This document shows positions 1 through 6,785 of a stretch of 19,987 nucleotides of DNA, in pieces (positions within the stretch are counted from its first letter, which is position 1; each line of letters begins with the position of its first letter). The stretch is from Chitinophaga pinensis. Lineage in GTDB: Bacteria > Bacteroidota > Bacteroidia > Flavobacteriales > Flavobacteriaceae. The notes beneath the pieces were generated by a model. That model saw only the letters and a program-made list of their open reading frames with translations, ran no database searches and was not told where the DNA came from. The stretch spans positions 1 through 19,987 of the forward strand of contig CALPNL020000016.1 in assembly GCA_943324925.2 (NCBI GenBank), in the 5' to 3' direction. Made by a program: the position numbers and the translations under genes.

Positions 1-1
1 A

Positions 2-92
2 TTTTTTTGGAGCTATTTCCAGCTGTTCGCTAAATCACCGCAAGGGCTGAAATATAGCTATAACCTGCCTGCCGGCAGGTAGGTCAGGGCTA
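2..92 (+). repeat. Dispersed intergenic repeat, copy 1 (diverged)
   Basis: This is one of four related elements in the window. It opens with a T-run and GGAGCT, continues with CCAGCTGTTCGCTA, and closes with TCAGGGCTA, the same arms seen at 17336-17407. The central hairpin found in copies 3 and 4 is degenerate here. A separate GC-rich palindrome (63-84) sits between the middle and the TCAGGGCTA end, so the copy looks interrupted. It lies directly upstream of the division gene at 112. Any gene before it is outside the window. Confidence 0.7.
63..84. repeat. 22-bp GC-rich palindrome nested in repeat copy 1
   Basis: Positions 63-84 pair with themselves along their whole length, with one G-T wobble (67 with 80) and the perfect core CCTGCCGGCAGG at 68-79. 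It is far richer in G and C than its surroundings. It separates the AGCTATA of copy 1 from its TCAGGG, which are close together in the other copies. I infer a second small repeat inserted into the first. No T-run follows directly, so it is not a standard terminator. Confidence 0.7.
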
Positions 93-111
93 AAAAAGAT
101 CAAGAATTACT

Positions 112-444
112 ATGGAAAATCCGTTAGAAGAAACAAAACAAAAAAAACCTTGGCTCAAAATTGTGAGCAATAAATACCTTTTAATTTCACTACTATTTGG
201 TGTTTGGATGCTATTTTTAGACAACTATTCCTACATGGATCAAAGACAGATTAATAACCAAATTGATGAATTACAAGACAATAAAAAATACTACCAAGAC
301 GAAATCAGAAAAGATAAAGAAAATATCAAATTACTGAAAAATCAAGACCAAGTAGAAAAGTATGCGCGGGAAAAATATTATATGAAAAGAGAAAATGAAG
401 AGGTTTACATTGTTGAATATGAAGGCGATACAATAAAAAAATAA
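112..444 (+). CDS. Septum formation initiator family protein (DivIC/FtsB-like)
   Basis: This is a 110-residue bitopic membrane protein of the FtsB/DivIC family, which acts in the divisome with FtsL and FtsQ-type partners to trigger septal wall synthesis. The sequence shows a short charged cytoplasmic tail (1-20), one membrane span (about 22-38), a coiled-coil-like charged region (about 44-78), and the conserved end of the family around DQVEKYAREKYYMKRENEE (78-96). The length is normal for the family. Its stop codon is two bases before the mutA start, so it is probably co-transcribed with the mutase genes although the functions are unrelated. The family call is firm; the choice between FtsB and DivIC names is not. 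Confidence 0.9.
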   Translation: MENPLEETKQKKPWLKIVSNKYLLISLLFGVWMLFLDNYSYMDQRQINNQIDELQDNKKYYQDEIRKDKENIKLLKNQDQVEKYAREKYYMKRENEEVYIVEYEGDTIKK

Positions 445-446
445 AA

Positions 447-1811
447 ATGAAAAAATCTTTATTCTCTGAATTTGATCCTATTTCCTCCAAGCAGTGGAAA
501 CAAAAAATACAATTCGAACTCAAAGGCGAAGATTATAATGATACCCTAATTTGGAATTCCCCTGAAAATATTAAGGTGAAGCCATTTTACAACGAGGAAG
601 ACTTACCAGATAATTTACCGATAAATTCAAACACAAATGGATTTAAAATAGGTCAAAATATATTTGTTTTCGACCTTGAAAAATCAATCGAAAGAGCTTT
701 AGAATCAATTAACCGAGGGGCAGATCGTATAATTTTCACCATCGAGAATGAAGAAATTGATGTTGTTAAACTCCTAGAAAAAATCCCACTAGCTACTTGT
801 GAAATTTACTTTAACCTGAATTTTATTTCAGTAGAATACATTTCTAAAATTGAGGCTATTGCAAAATATAAAAATGCGAAAATATATTGTAATTTAGATC
901 CTATTGGACAATTGGCAAAAGATGGAAATTGGTTTAAAACCCAAGAAAAAGACAATTTTGAAACGCTAAATTTGATTTCAAAACAAGTTTCAAATAGCTC
1001 AATTATAAGTATAAATAGTTCCTTATATCAAAATGCTGGTGCAAATATAGTACAAGAATTAGCGTATTCATTAGCTCACGCCAACGAATATTTAAACCGA
1101 ATAACCACTATCAACCAACCTATAGTTTTTAAGATTTCAGTTGGAACCAACTACTTTTTTGAAATCGCAAAATTGCGTGCATATAGAATTTTATTCAATA
1201 GTATTGCTAAAGAATTCAACCCGTGTTTAGAGTGCCATTTGGTGGTAACACCTACCAAAAGAAACAAAACAATTTACGACTACAATGTGAATATGTTACG
1301 CACCACAACCGAATGCATGTCGGCGATTATTGGAGGCGCTGATACAATTGCTAATCTTCCCTACGATGCGTTATACCATAAAGACAATGAATTTGGTGAT
1401 AGAATTGCAAGAAATCAGTTGTTAATTTTAAAAAATGAAAGCTACTTTGACAAAGTCAATAACCCAGCCGACGGAACTTATTATATAGAAAACTTAACAC
1501 AACAATTGGCTGAAAAAGCACTTATTTTATTTAAAGATATTGAAGCAAATGGTGGTTTTCTGAAACAATTGAATGAAGGAATTATCAAAAGAAAAATTCA
1601 AGAAAGTGCTGATAAAGAACAAGAATTGTTCGATTCAGGGAAGGAAGTTCTATTGGGAACCAATAAATACCCAAACAAAGACGATAAAATGAAACACGAT
1701 TTAGAATTGTTTCCATTTGTAAAAGTAAACCCACGAAAAACATTGATTACGCCTATCATTGAAAAAAGATTAGCCGAAAAAATTGAGCAAGATAGATTAG
1801 GAAAAGAATAA
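447..1811 (+). CDS. mutA: Methylmalonyl-CoA mutase, small subunit
   Basis: This is the non-catalytic partner of the heterodimeric adenosylcobalamin-dependent mutase that interconverts (R)-methylmalonyl-CoA and succinyl-CoA. Its 454 residues align with the TIM-barrel part of the large subunit: GADTIANLPYDALY, then GDRIARNQLLIL, NPADGTYYIENLTQQLAEKA and LLGTNKYPN match the corresponding stretches of MutB. The substrate motif TIRQY is absent, and there is no DGHDRG cobalamin motif. At 454 residues it is much shorter than the roughly 620-640 residues of actinobacterial small subunits and lacks their degenerate C-terminal cobalamin-type domain, a form I believe is usual in flavobacteria. Its stop codon overlaps the mutB start by one base (TAATG), which suggests translational coupling. 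Confidence 0.93.
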   Translation: MKKSLFSEFDPISSKQWKQKIQFELKGEDYNDTLIWNSPENIKVKPFYNEEDLPDNLPINSNTNGFKIGQNIFVFDLEKSIERALESINRGADRIIFTIENEEIDVVKLLEKIPLATCEIYFNLNFISVEYISKIEAIAKYKNAKIYCNLDPIGQLAKDGNWFKTQEKDNFETLNLISKQVSNSSIISINSSLYQNAGANIVQELAYSLAHANEYLNRITTINQPIVFKISVGTNYFFEIAKLRAYRILFNSIAKEFNPCLECHLVVTPTKRNKTIYDYNVNMLRTTTECMSAIIGGADTIANLPYDALYHKDNEFGDRIARNQLLILKNESYFDKVNNPADGTYYIENLTQQLAEKALILFKDIEANGGFLKQLNEGIIKRKIQESADKEQELFDSGKEVLLGTNKYPNKDDKMKHDLELFPFVKVNPRKTLITPIIEKRLAEKIEQDRLGKE

Positions 1812-3943
1812 TGAAAAGAAAAGATTTACAACATATTACTTTATTCGAACAAGAGAATCATAGCGTTTTAGAAGCTGAAAAGAAATCAGAAGCTTTTAAA
1901 ACTGCAGAAGATATTCTACTAAATCCATCTTACTCAAAATCAGATATTGAAAATTTAGAACATTTGGATTTTGGAGCTGGATTTGCCCCATTTTTACGTG
2001 GTCCTTATACGACAATGTTTGTTAGAAAACCATGGACAATCCGACAATATGCAGGTTTTTCAACTGCCGAAGAAAGCAACGCCTTTTACAGACGAAATTT
2101 AGCAGCGGGACAAAAAGGACTTTCTATTGCATTTGATTTACCAACCCACCGTGGTTACGATTCAGACCATGAACGTGTGGTTGGTGACGTTGGAAAAGCA
2201 GGAGTAGCTATCGATTCTGTTGAAGATATGAAAGTTTTATTCGACCAAATTCCTTTGAACGAAATGTCGGTTTCTATGACAATGAATGGAGCGGTATTAC
2301 CGATAATGGCTTTCTATATTGTTGCAGCAGAAGAACAAGGAGTATCCCCAGAACAACTTTCTGGCACAATACAAAACGATATTTTGAAAGAATTTATGGT
2401 TAGAAATACCTATATCTATCCTCCCACTCCCTCAATGAAAATTATTGCAGATATATTTGAGTATACAAGCAGAAAAATGCCAAAATTCAATTCGATTTCT
2501 ATTTCAGGATATCATATGCAAGAGGCTGGAGCTAACGCAGATATTGAATTGGCTTATACATTAGCAGATGGATTAGAATACATACGAACCGGACTTTCAA
2601 CGGGAATGAAAATTGACGAGTTTGCCCCTCGCCTCTCTTTTTTCTGGGCAATTGGAATGAATCATTTTATGGAAATTGCGAAAATGCGAGCTGCAAGAAT
2701 GATTTGGGCTAAATTAGTAAAGCAATTTAATCCTAAGGATGAAAAATCACTGGCTTTAAGAACCCATTGTCAAACTTCGGGTTGGAGTTTAACTGAACAA
2801 GATCCTTTTAATAACGTGGCTCGAACTTGCATTGAAGCAACGGCAGCAGCTTTTGGAGGAACACAATCATTACATACTAATGCCTTGGATGAGGCCATCG
2901 CCTTACCAACCGATTTCTCCGCACGAATAGCGCGAAATACCCAAATATATTTACAAGAAGAAACTAAAATTACCAAAACGGTTGACCCTTGGGCAGGAAG
3001 TTACTATGTAGAAAGTTTAACCAATGAAATAGCTCAAAATGCTTGGAAATTAATTGAAGAAGTCGAAGAATTAGGTGGGATGACTAAAGCTATTGAAGCC
3101 GGAATTCCAAAACTTCGAATTGAAGAAGCAGCAGCACGAAAACAAGCACGAATTGATAGTGGTCAAGATATTATTGTTGGAATAAATAAATATCGATTAG
3201 AAAAAGAAGATCCTTTACATATTTTAGATGTTGATAATGAGATGGTTCGCAATCAACAAGTAGAACAATTACATCAAATAAAAGCAACAAGAGATTCAAA
3301 CAAAGTAAAAGAAAAATTAGAACAATTAGTTGAAACTGCAAAAACTGGAAAAGGCAACTTATTAGAAATTGCAATTGAAGCTGCGCGTTACAGAGCCACG
3401 TTGGGCGAAATAAGCGATGCTTTAGAAACTGTTTTTGGAAGATATAAGGCTCAAATTAAATCCTTTAGCGGCGTGTACAGTAAAGAAATTAAAGACGACA
3501 GTAGTTTTGAAAAAGCAAAACAGATGGCAGACGAATTTGCAAAGCAAGAAGGTCGCCGTCCTAGAATTATGATTGCAAAAATGGGCCAAGATGGTCATGA
3601 TAGAGGAGCAAAAGTAGTAGCCACCGGTTATGCCGATGTGGGTTTTGATGTGGATATAGGTCCTTTATTTCAAACTCCAGCCGAAGCGGCAAAACAAGCA
3701 ATTGAAAATGATGTTCATATTCTAGGAGTTTCATCATTGGCTGCCGGTCACAAAACTCTAGTGCCACAAGTAATTGAAGAATTAAAAAAATACGGGCGTG
3801 AAGATATTATGGTAGTTGTTGGTGGTGTAATTCCAGCTCAAGATTATCAATTTTTATTCGATAAAGGCGCCGTAGCTGTATTTGGTCCTGGCACTAAAAT
3901 TAGCGAAGCTGCGATTAAGATTTTAGAAATCTTAATACAATAA
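1811..3943 (+). CDS. mutB: Methylmalonyl-CoA mutase, large (catalytic) subunit
   Basis: This is the catalytic subunit of adenosylcobalamin-dependent methylmalonyl-CoA mutase, the last step from propionyl-CoA to succinyl-CoA. The 710-residue length is typical. The N-terminal TIM barrel carries TIRQYAGFSTA, with Tyr80 at the place of the known substrate Tyr89 of the Propionibacterium enzyme. It also has MVRNTYIYPP, with Arg198 at the place of Arg207 that holds the substrate carboxylate, and SISGYHMQEAGA, with His235 as the active-site His244. The C-terminal cobalamin domain has DGHDRG (axial ligand His596), GVSSLAAGHKTL and VVGGVIPAQD. All key residues for true methylmalonyl-CoA specificity are present. 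It is third in the operon with the division gene and mutA; propionyl-CoA carboxylase and the epimerase are not in the window. Confidence 0.97.
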   Translation: MKRKDLQHITLFEQENHSVLEAEKKSEAFKTAEDILLNPSYSKSDIENLEHLDFGAGFAPFLRGPYTTMFVRKPWTIRQYAGFSTAEESNAFYRRNLAAGQKGLSIAFDLPTHRGYDSDHERVVGDVGKAGVAIDSVEDMKVLFDQIPLNEMSVSMTMNGAVLPIMAFYIVAAEEQGVSPEQLSGTIQNDILKEFMVRNTYIYPPTPSMKIIADIFEYTSRKMPKFNSISISGYHMQEAGANADIELAYTLADGLEYIRTGLSTGMKIDEFAPRLSFFWAIGMNHFMEIAKMRAARMIWAKLVKQFNPKDEKSLALRTHCQTSGWSLTEQDPFNNVARTCIEATAAAFGGTQSLHTNALDEAIALPTDFSARIARNTQIYLQEETKITKTVDPWAGSYYVESLTNEIAQNAWKLIEEVEELGGMTKAIEAGIPKLRIEEAAARKQARIDSGQDIIVGINKYRLEKEDPLHILDVDNEMVRNQQVEQLHQIKATRDSNKVKEKLEQLVETAKTGKGNLLEIAIEAARYRATLGEISDALETVFGRYKAQIKSFSGVYSKEIKDDSSFEKAKQMADEFAKQEGRRPRIMIAKMGQDGHDRGAKVVATGYADVGFDVDIGPLFQTPAEAAKQAIENDVHILGVSSLAAGHKTLVPQVIEELKKYGREDIMVVVGGVIPAQDYQFLFDKGAVAVFGPGTKISEAAIKILEILIQ

Positions 3944-3949
3944 CCAAAC

Positions 3950-3974
3950 CTGACAGGTTTTGAAAACCTGTCAG
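3950..3974. repeat. 25-bp perfect palindrome after mutB
   Basis: Twelve bases (CTGACAGGTTTT) pair perfectly with the following twelve around a single central G. It starts six bases after the mutB stop. No T-run follows on the plus strand (the next bases are ATGTATGACC), so if it ends transcription it is not a classical intrinsic terminator. From general memory the CCTGACAGG-type palindrome recurs in Bacteroidota intergenic regions; I cannot confirm that here. Confidence 0.8.
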
Positions 3975-3996
3975 ATGTATGACCAAAACTATTTCT

Positions 3997-4005
3997 TATA
4001 TTTAC
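3997..4005 (+). promoter_or_regulatory. Weak -7-like element before the SDR gene
   Basis: TATATTTAC matches the Bacteroidota -7 element TAnnTTTG except at the last base, and lies 20 bases before the ATG at 4025. I see no TTG at the expected -33 spacing. The same TAnnTTTAC variant occurs before meaB and before the alpha/beta hydrolase. Confidence 0.35.
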
Positions 4006-4024
4006 AATTCAAAAAAAACAAACT

Positions 4025-4906
4025 ATGAATTTTTCAGCAAAAATGCTTCGTGATGATGCCCTGGTGGATAAAGTGATTGTAATTACAGGTGGTGGAAGTG
4101 GTTTAGGTAAAGCGATGACCAAGTACTTCATGGAATTGGGTGCTAAAGTGGCAATTACATCGCGAGATATAGAAAAATTAAAAACTACTTCGGCTGAATT
4201 GGAAGCTGAAACTGGAGGTACTTGCCTTCCTGTTCAATGTGATGTTCGTCATTATGAAGAAGTAGAAACAATGTTGAAAGAAGTTTTAAAAGTCTATGGA
4301 AAAGTAGATGTATTATTGAATAATGCAGCAGGAAATTTCATCTCCCCAACAGAGCGCCTTTCCGCAAATGCTTTTGATACCATAATTGATATCGTATTAA
4401 AAGGTTCAAAAAACTGTACTTTGGCTTTTGGAAAACATTGGATAGATACCAAACAAGAATCATCAACGGTTTTAAATATTGTAACGACTTATGCTTTTAC
4501 AGGATCTGCTTATGTGGTTCCAAGTGCGACTGCAAAAGCAGGTGTGTTGGCAATGACAAGAAGTTTAGCAGTTGAATGGGCAAAATACGGAATTAGAACC
4601 AACGCAATTGCGCCAGGACCCTTTCCTACAAAAGGAGCTTGGGACCGATTACTACCAGGAGACTTAAAAGAAAAATTTGATTTATCGAAAAAAGTGCCTT
4701 TAAAAAGAGTTGGAGATCACCAAGAATTAGCCAATCTAGCCGCCTATTTGGTTTCTGATTTTTCAGCTTATATTAATGGAGAAGTCATCGTAATTGATGG
4801 TGGTGAATGGCTAAAAGGAGCTGGACAGTTTAATTTATTAGAGGCAGTTCCTGAAGAAATGTGGGATATACTTGAAATGATGATTAAAGCGAAAAAGAAT
4901 TCGTAA
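4025..4906 (+). CDS. SDR oxidoreductase, 2,4-dienoyl-CoA reductase-like
   Basis: This 293-residue protein is a short-chain dehydrogenase/reductase that most likely reduces 2,4-dienoyl-CoA esters with NADPH during breakdown of unsaturated fatty acids. The Rossmann motif TGGGSGLG lies near residues 21-28, followed by CDVR and NNAAGNF. The usual SDR YxxxK motif is absent. Instead the segment around VPSATAKAG has Ser167 four residues before Lys171, with Tyr156 eleven residues before the serine. This is the Tyr...Ser-x3-Lys arrangement known from mitochondrial 2,4-dienoyl-CoA reductase. The gene sits 81 bases after mutB, behind a palindrome, and ends at a strong terminator, so it may be its own unit. 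Its place between mutase and chaperone genes supports a role in acyl-CoA catabolism. The exact substrate is inferred. Confidence 0.85.
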   Translation: MNFSAKMLRDDALVDKVIVITGGGSGLGKAMTKYFMELGAKVAITSRDIEKLKTTSAELEAETGGTCLPVQCDVRHYEEVETMLKEVLKVYGKVDVLLNNAAGNFISPTERLSANAFDTIIDIVLKGSKNCTLAFGKHWIDTKQESSTVLNIVTTYAFTGSAYVVPSATAKAGVLAMTRSLAVEWAKYGIRTNAIAPGPFPTKGAWDRLLPGDLKEKFDLSKKVPLKRVGDHQELANLAAYLVSDFSAYINGEVIVIDGGEWLKGAGQFNLLEAVPEEMWDILEMMIKAKKNS

Positions 4907-4932
4907 ATTTATTTTACCTTAATATAAAAATG

Positions 4933-4959
4933 GAGAACGTAATTGTTCTCTTTTTTTTT
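4933..4959 (+). terminator. Intrinsic terminator of the SDR gene
   Basis: GAGAAC (4933-4938) pairs with GTTCTC (4945-4950) around a six-base loop, and nine T residues follow (4951-4959). It lies 26 bases after the SDR stop and before repeat copy 2, so meaB probably has its own promoter. Confidence 0.8.
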
Positions 4960-5037
4960 AGCCCTGATGGAAGGGAAAATCCCGAGCTTTTTAGCGAGGA
5001 TTTGGAAGGAGAGCAGGATAATGCTCCAAATAAAAAA
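4960..5037 (-). repeat. Dispersed intergenic repeat, copy 2 (reverse orientation)
   Basis: Read on the plus strand it starts AGCCCTGATGGAAGG and ends AGCAGGATAATGCTCCAAATA, which is the reverse complement of the arms of the copy at 17336-17407. The central stem keeps ATCC/GGAT and GCT/AGC pairing, but two positions on each side no longer pair, so this copy appears partly decayed. It lies between the SDR terminator and the meaB promoter region. Confidence 0.75.
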
Positions 5038-5064
5038 ATTAATTAATGCGTAACAAATAATTAG

Positions 5065-5073
5065 TATTTTTAC
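5065..5073 (+). promoter_or_regulatory. Weak -7-like element before meaB
   Basis: TATTTTTAC matches TAnnTTTG except at the final base and lies 32 bases before the ATG at 5106. It would place the transcription start near 5080, close to the TTG codon at 5088, which favours the downstream ATG as the start codon. No clear -33 TTG is visible. Confidence 0.35.
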
Positions 5074-5105
5074 AAAAATCTATTTTCTTGAACTCAAAAA
5101 ATAAA

Positions 5106-6170
5106 ATGTCGGCGCTACATGAAAAAGCTGGAATTTCGCCTCCCGAAATGATCAGTGGTAAAAGCGTGGATAAAATTCACGATTTTAGAAAGAAGCAACC
5201 TTCATCAAAAGAATTGATCGAAGGAATCTTAAGTGGAAATATAACTGCTTTAAGCCGCGCAATAACCTTAGTTGAAAGTACTAATGTATCACATTTGGTT
5301 AAAGCAAATGAAGTAGTAAATGCTAGTTTGCCTCATGCCAATAAATCGATTCGGATAGGTATTACAGGGGTTCCTGGCGTTGGGAAAAGTACTTTTATTG
5401 AAGCCTTTGGTAAATATTTAACCAGTTTAGGGAAAAAAGTAGCCGTTCTAGCAGTTGATCCGAGCAGTACAATTTCTCATGGTAGTATTTTGGGTGATAA
5501 AACGAGAATGGAAGAATTAGTCAAAGACAAAAACGCCTATATTCGACCATCGGCATCCGGAGAAACTCTAGGAGGTGTTGCTCGAAAAACACGTGAAACC
5601 ATTACCCTTTGTGAAGCTTGTGGTTTTGATACAATCATTATTGAAACGGTGGGAGTTGGTCAGAGCGAAACTGCTGTTCACAGTATGGTTGACTTCTTTT
5701 TATTATTAAAAATTGCTGGTGCTGGAGATGAATTACAAGGAATAAAACGTGGAATTATGGAAATGGCAGATGCGATTGTGATCAATAAATCAGACGGTGA
5801 TAATATAAAAAAATCAAATTTAGCAAAAGTTGAATTTGGACGTGCGCTACATTTATTTCCAACAAAAAAATCAGGGTGGATTCCTACCACTTCAACCTGT
5901 AGTTCAATTACTCGTGAGGGAATTCCTGAAGTTTGGGAAACGATAAACAAATATGTTTCTCAAACACAAATGAACAATTTCTTCTTTGACAAAAGGAAAG
6001 ACCAGAATCACTATTGGATGTTAGAAACCATAAATGAACAACTGAAAACCAATTTTTACCATCATCCAGATATTGAAAAATTATTAGATGTAAATAAAAA
6101 AGCGGTGCAAAATGATGAAATATCACCTTTTGCAGCCGCTCAACTATTATTAAATAAGTATTATAAATAA
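5106..6170 (+). CDS. meaB: Methylmalonyl-CoA mutase-associated GTPase MeaB
   Basis: This G3E-family P-loop GTPase is the chaperone of methylmalonyl-CoA mutase: it gates delivery of adenosylcobalamin and protects the mutase from inactivation. From the ATG at 5106 it has 354 residues, normal for the family. Motifs in order are Walker A GVPGVGKS (88-95), DPSSTISHGSILGDKTRM (switch region, about 118-135), ETVGVGQSE (180-188) and the base-specificity motif NKSD (227-230). An in-frame TTG at 5088 would add six residues; the ATG is preferred because the added residues are not family-like and a -7-like element lies close upstream. It acts with MutA/MutB encoded just upstream. It is convergent with the next gene, with 17 bases between their stops. 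Confidence 0.95.
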   Translation: MSALHEKAGISPPEMISGKSVDKIHDFRKKQPSSKELIEGILSGNITALSRAITLVESTNVSHLVKANEVVNASLPHANKSIRIGITGVPGVGKSTFIEAFGKYLTSLGKKVAVLAVDPSSTISHGSILGDKTRMEELVKDKNAYIRPSASGETLGGVARKTRETITLCEACGFDTIIIETVGVGQSETAVHSMVDFFLLLKIAGAGDELQGIKRGIMEMADAIVINKSDGDNIKKSNLAKVEFGRALHLFPTKKSGWIPTTSTCSSITREGIPEVWETINKYVSQTQMNNFFFDKRKDQNHYWMLETINEQLKTNFYHHPDIEKLLDVNKKAVQNDEISPFAAAQLLLNKYYK

Positions 6171-6187
6171 TACTAATTCCGTTTAAT

Positions 6188-6685
6188 TTATTGAATCGTT
6201 TTGATTTGATTCTCTTTAATGTTAAATGCCTTTACTACTGCATTGTAATCATTAAAATCTACCGCTTTATTGTATTTGTTTGAAAAATACCCCGGGATAA
6301 TTACCACTCTAAAAAGTTGATTTTGAGACCAAGCAGCTCCTAAAGTTGCTAAATCAAAGTCAGATTCAAGGAATAAATTAATGTCGTTTCTTGTGAAATC
6401 AAAATTGTAATCTAATTCCCCTTGAGCTAGGTAAACCGCTTGTGGTAATTGTCTCCAAACATTTTGATTATTAATTAGATCAAACGATCGATAAACTAAA
6501 ACCATATCCGAACTGTAAATTGGTGGATTTAAAGTAATTAGCTTTGAATAGTTATTCGCTGCAGTAAATGAAGTTCTAACTTCGAAAACTTCAGCTAGAA
6601 GATCTGCACTGATTTCTTCTTTTGTAGTACAACCTTGAAATAAAAAAGATGCTGAAATTGCTAAAAGTAAAATGATTCGTTTCAT
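6188..6685 (-). CDS. Predicted lipoprotein, function unknown
   Basis: This protein of 165 residues begins with a lipoprotein signal peptide: Lys-Arg, a hydrophobic run, then the lipobox FQGC with Cys19 as the lipidated residue. The bases after it encode TTKEE, resembling the charged lipoprotein export signal that sends Bacteroidota lipoproteins to the cell surface, so surface exposure is plausible. The rest is a compact, mostly beta-looking domain with no repeat and no motif I recognise. It is transcribed divergently from the DUF1543 gene, with its own TAnnTTTG element. I do not assign a function. Confidence 0.8.
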   Translation of the reverse strand: MKRIILLLAISASFLFQGCTTKEEISADLLAEVFEVRTSFTAANNYSKLITLNPPIYSSDMVLVYRSFDLINNQNVWRQLPQAVYLAQGELDYNFDFTRNDINLFLESDFDLATLGAAWSQNQLFRVVIIPGYFSNKYNKAVDFNDYNAVVKAFNIKENQIKTIQ

Positions 6686-6706
6686 AATATATTTATTTAG
6701 TTAAGC

Positions 6707-6714
6707 CAAAAGTA
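6707..6714 (-). promoter_or_regulatory. -7 promoter element of the lipoprotein gene
   Basis: On the minus strand this reads TACTTTTG, a full match to the Bacteroidota -7 consensus TAnnTTTG, 21 bases before the lipoprotein ATG (6685). The region near -33 is only a T-run without a clear TTG. Confidence 0.5.
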
Positions 6715-6772
6715 TTTCAAAAATCAATCCAAAAAAAAAAATTATGATTTTTTTAATGAAAATAATATAAAG

Positions 6773-6780
6773 TACATTTG
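6773..6780 (+). promoter_or_regulatory. -7 promoter element of the DUF1543 gene
   Basis: TACATTTG is a full match to TAnnTTTG. Only five bases lie between it and the ATG at 6786, so transcription would begin at or within a few bases of the start codon, implying a leaderless or nearly leaderless mRNA. A TTT at 6752-6754 is near the -33 spacing, with no TTG. Confidence 0.55.
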
Positions 6781-6785
6781 CAAGT

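Noticed and set aside
2770..3767. Several 66-68 residue minus-strand reading frames inside mutB
   Set aside because: They lie fully within conserved mutase sequence and have low-complexity composition expected from reverse-strand reading.
5088..5105. TTG start for meaB six codons upstream
   Set aside because: The extra residues are not family-like, and the -7-like element at 5065 would leave almost no leader; the ATG at 5106 is better.
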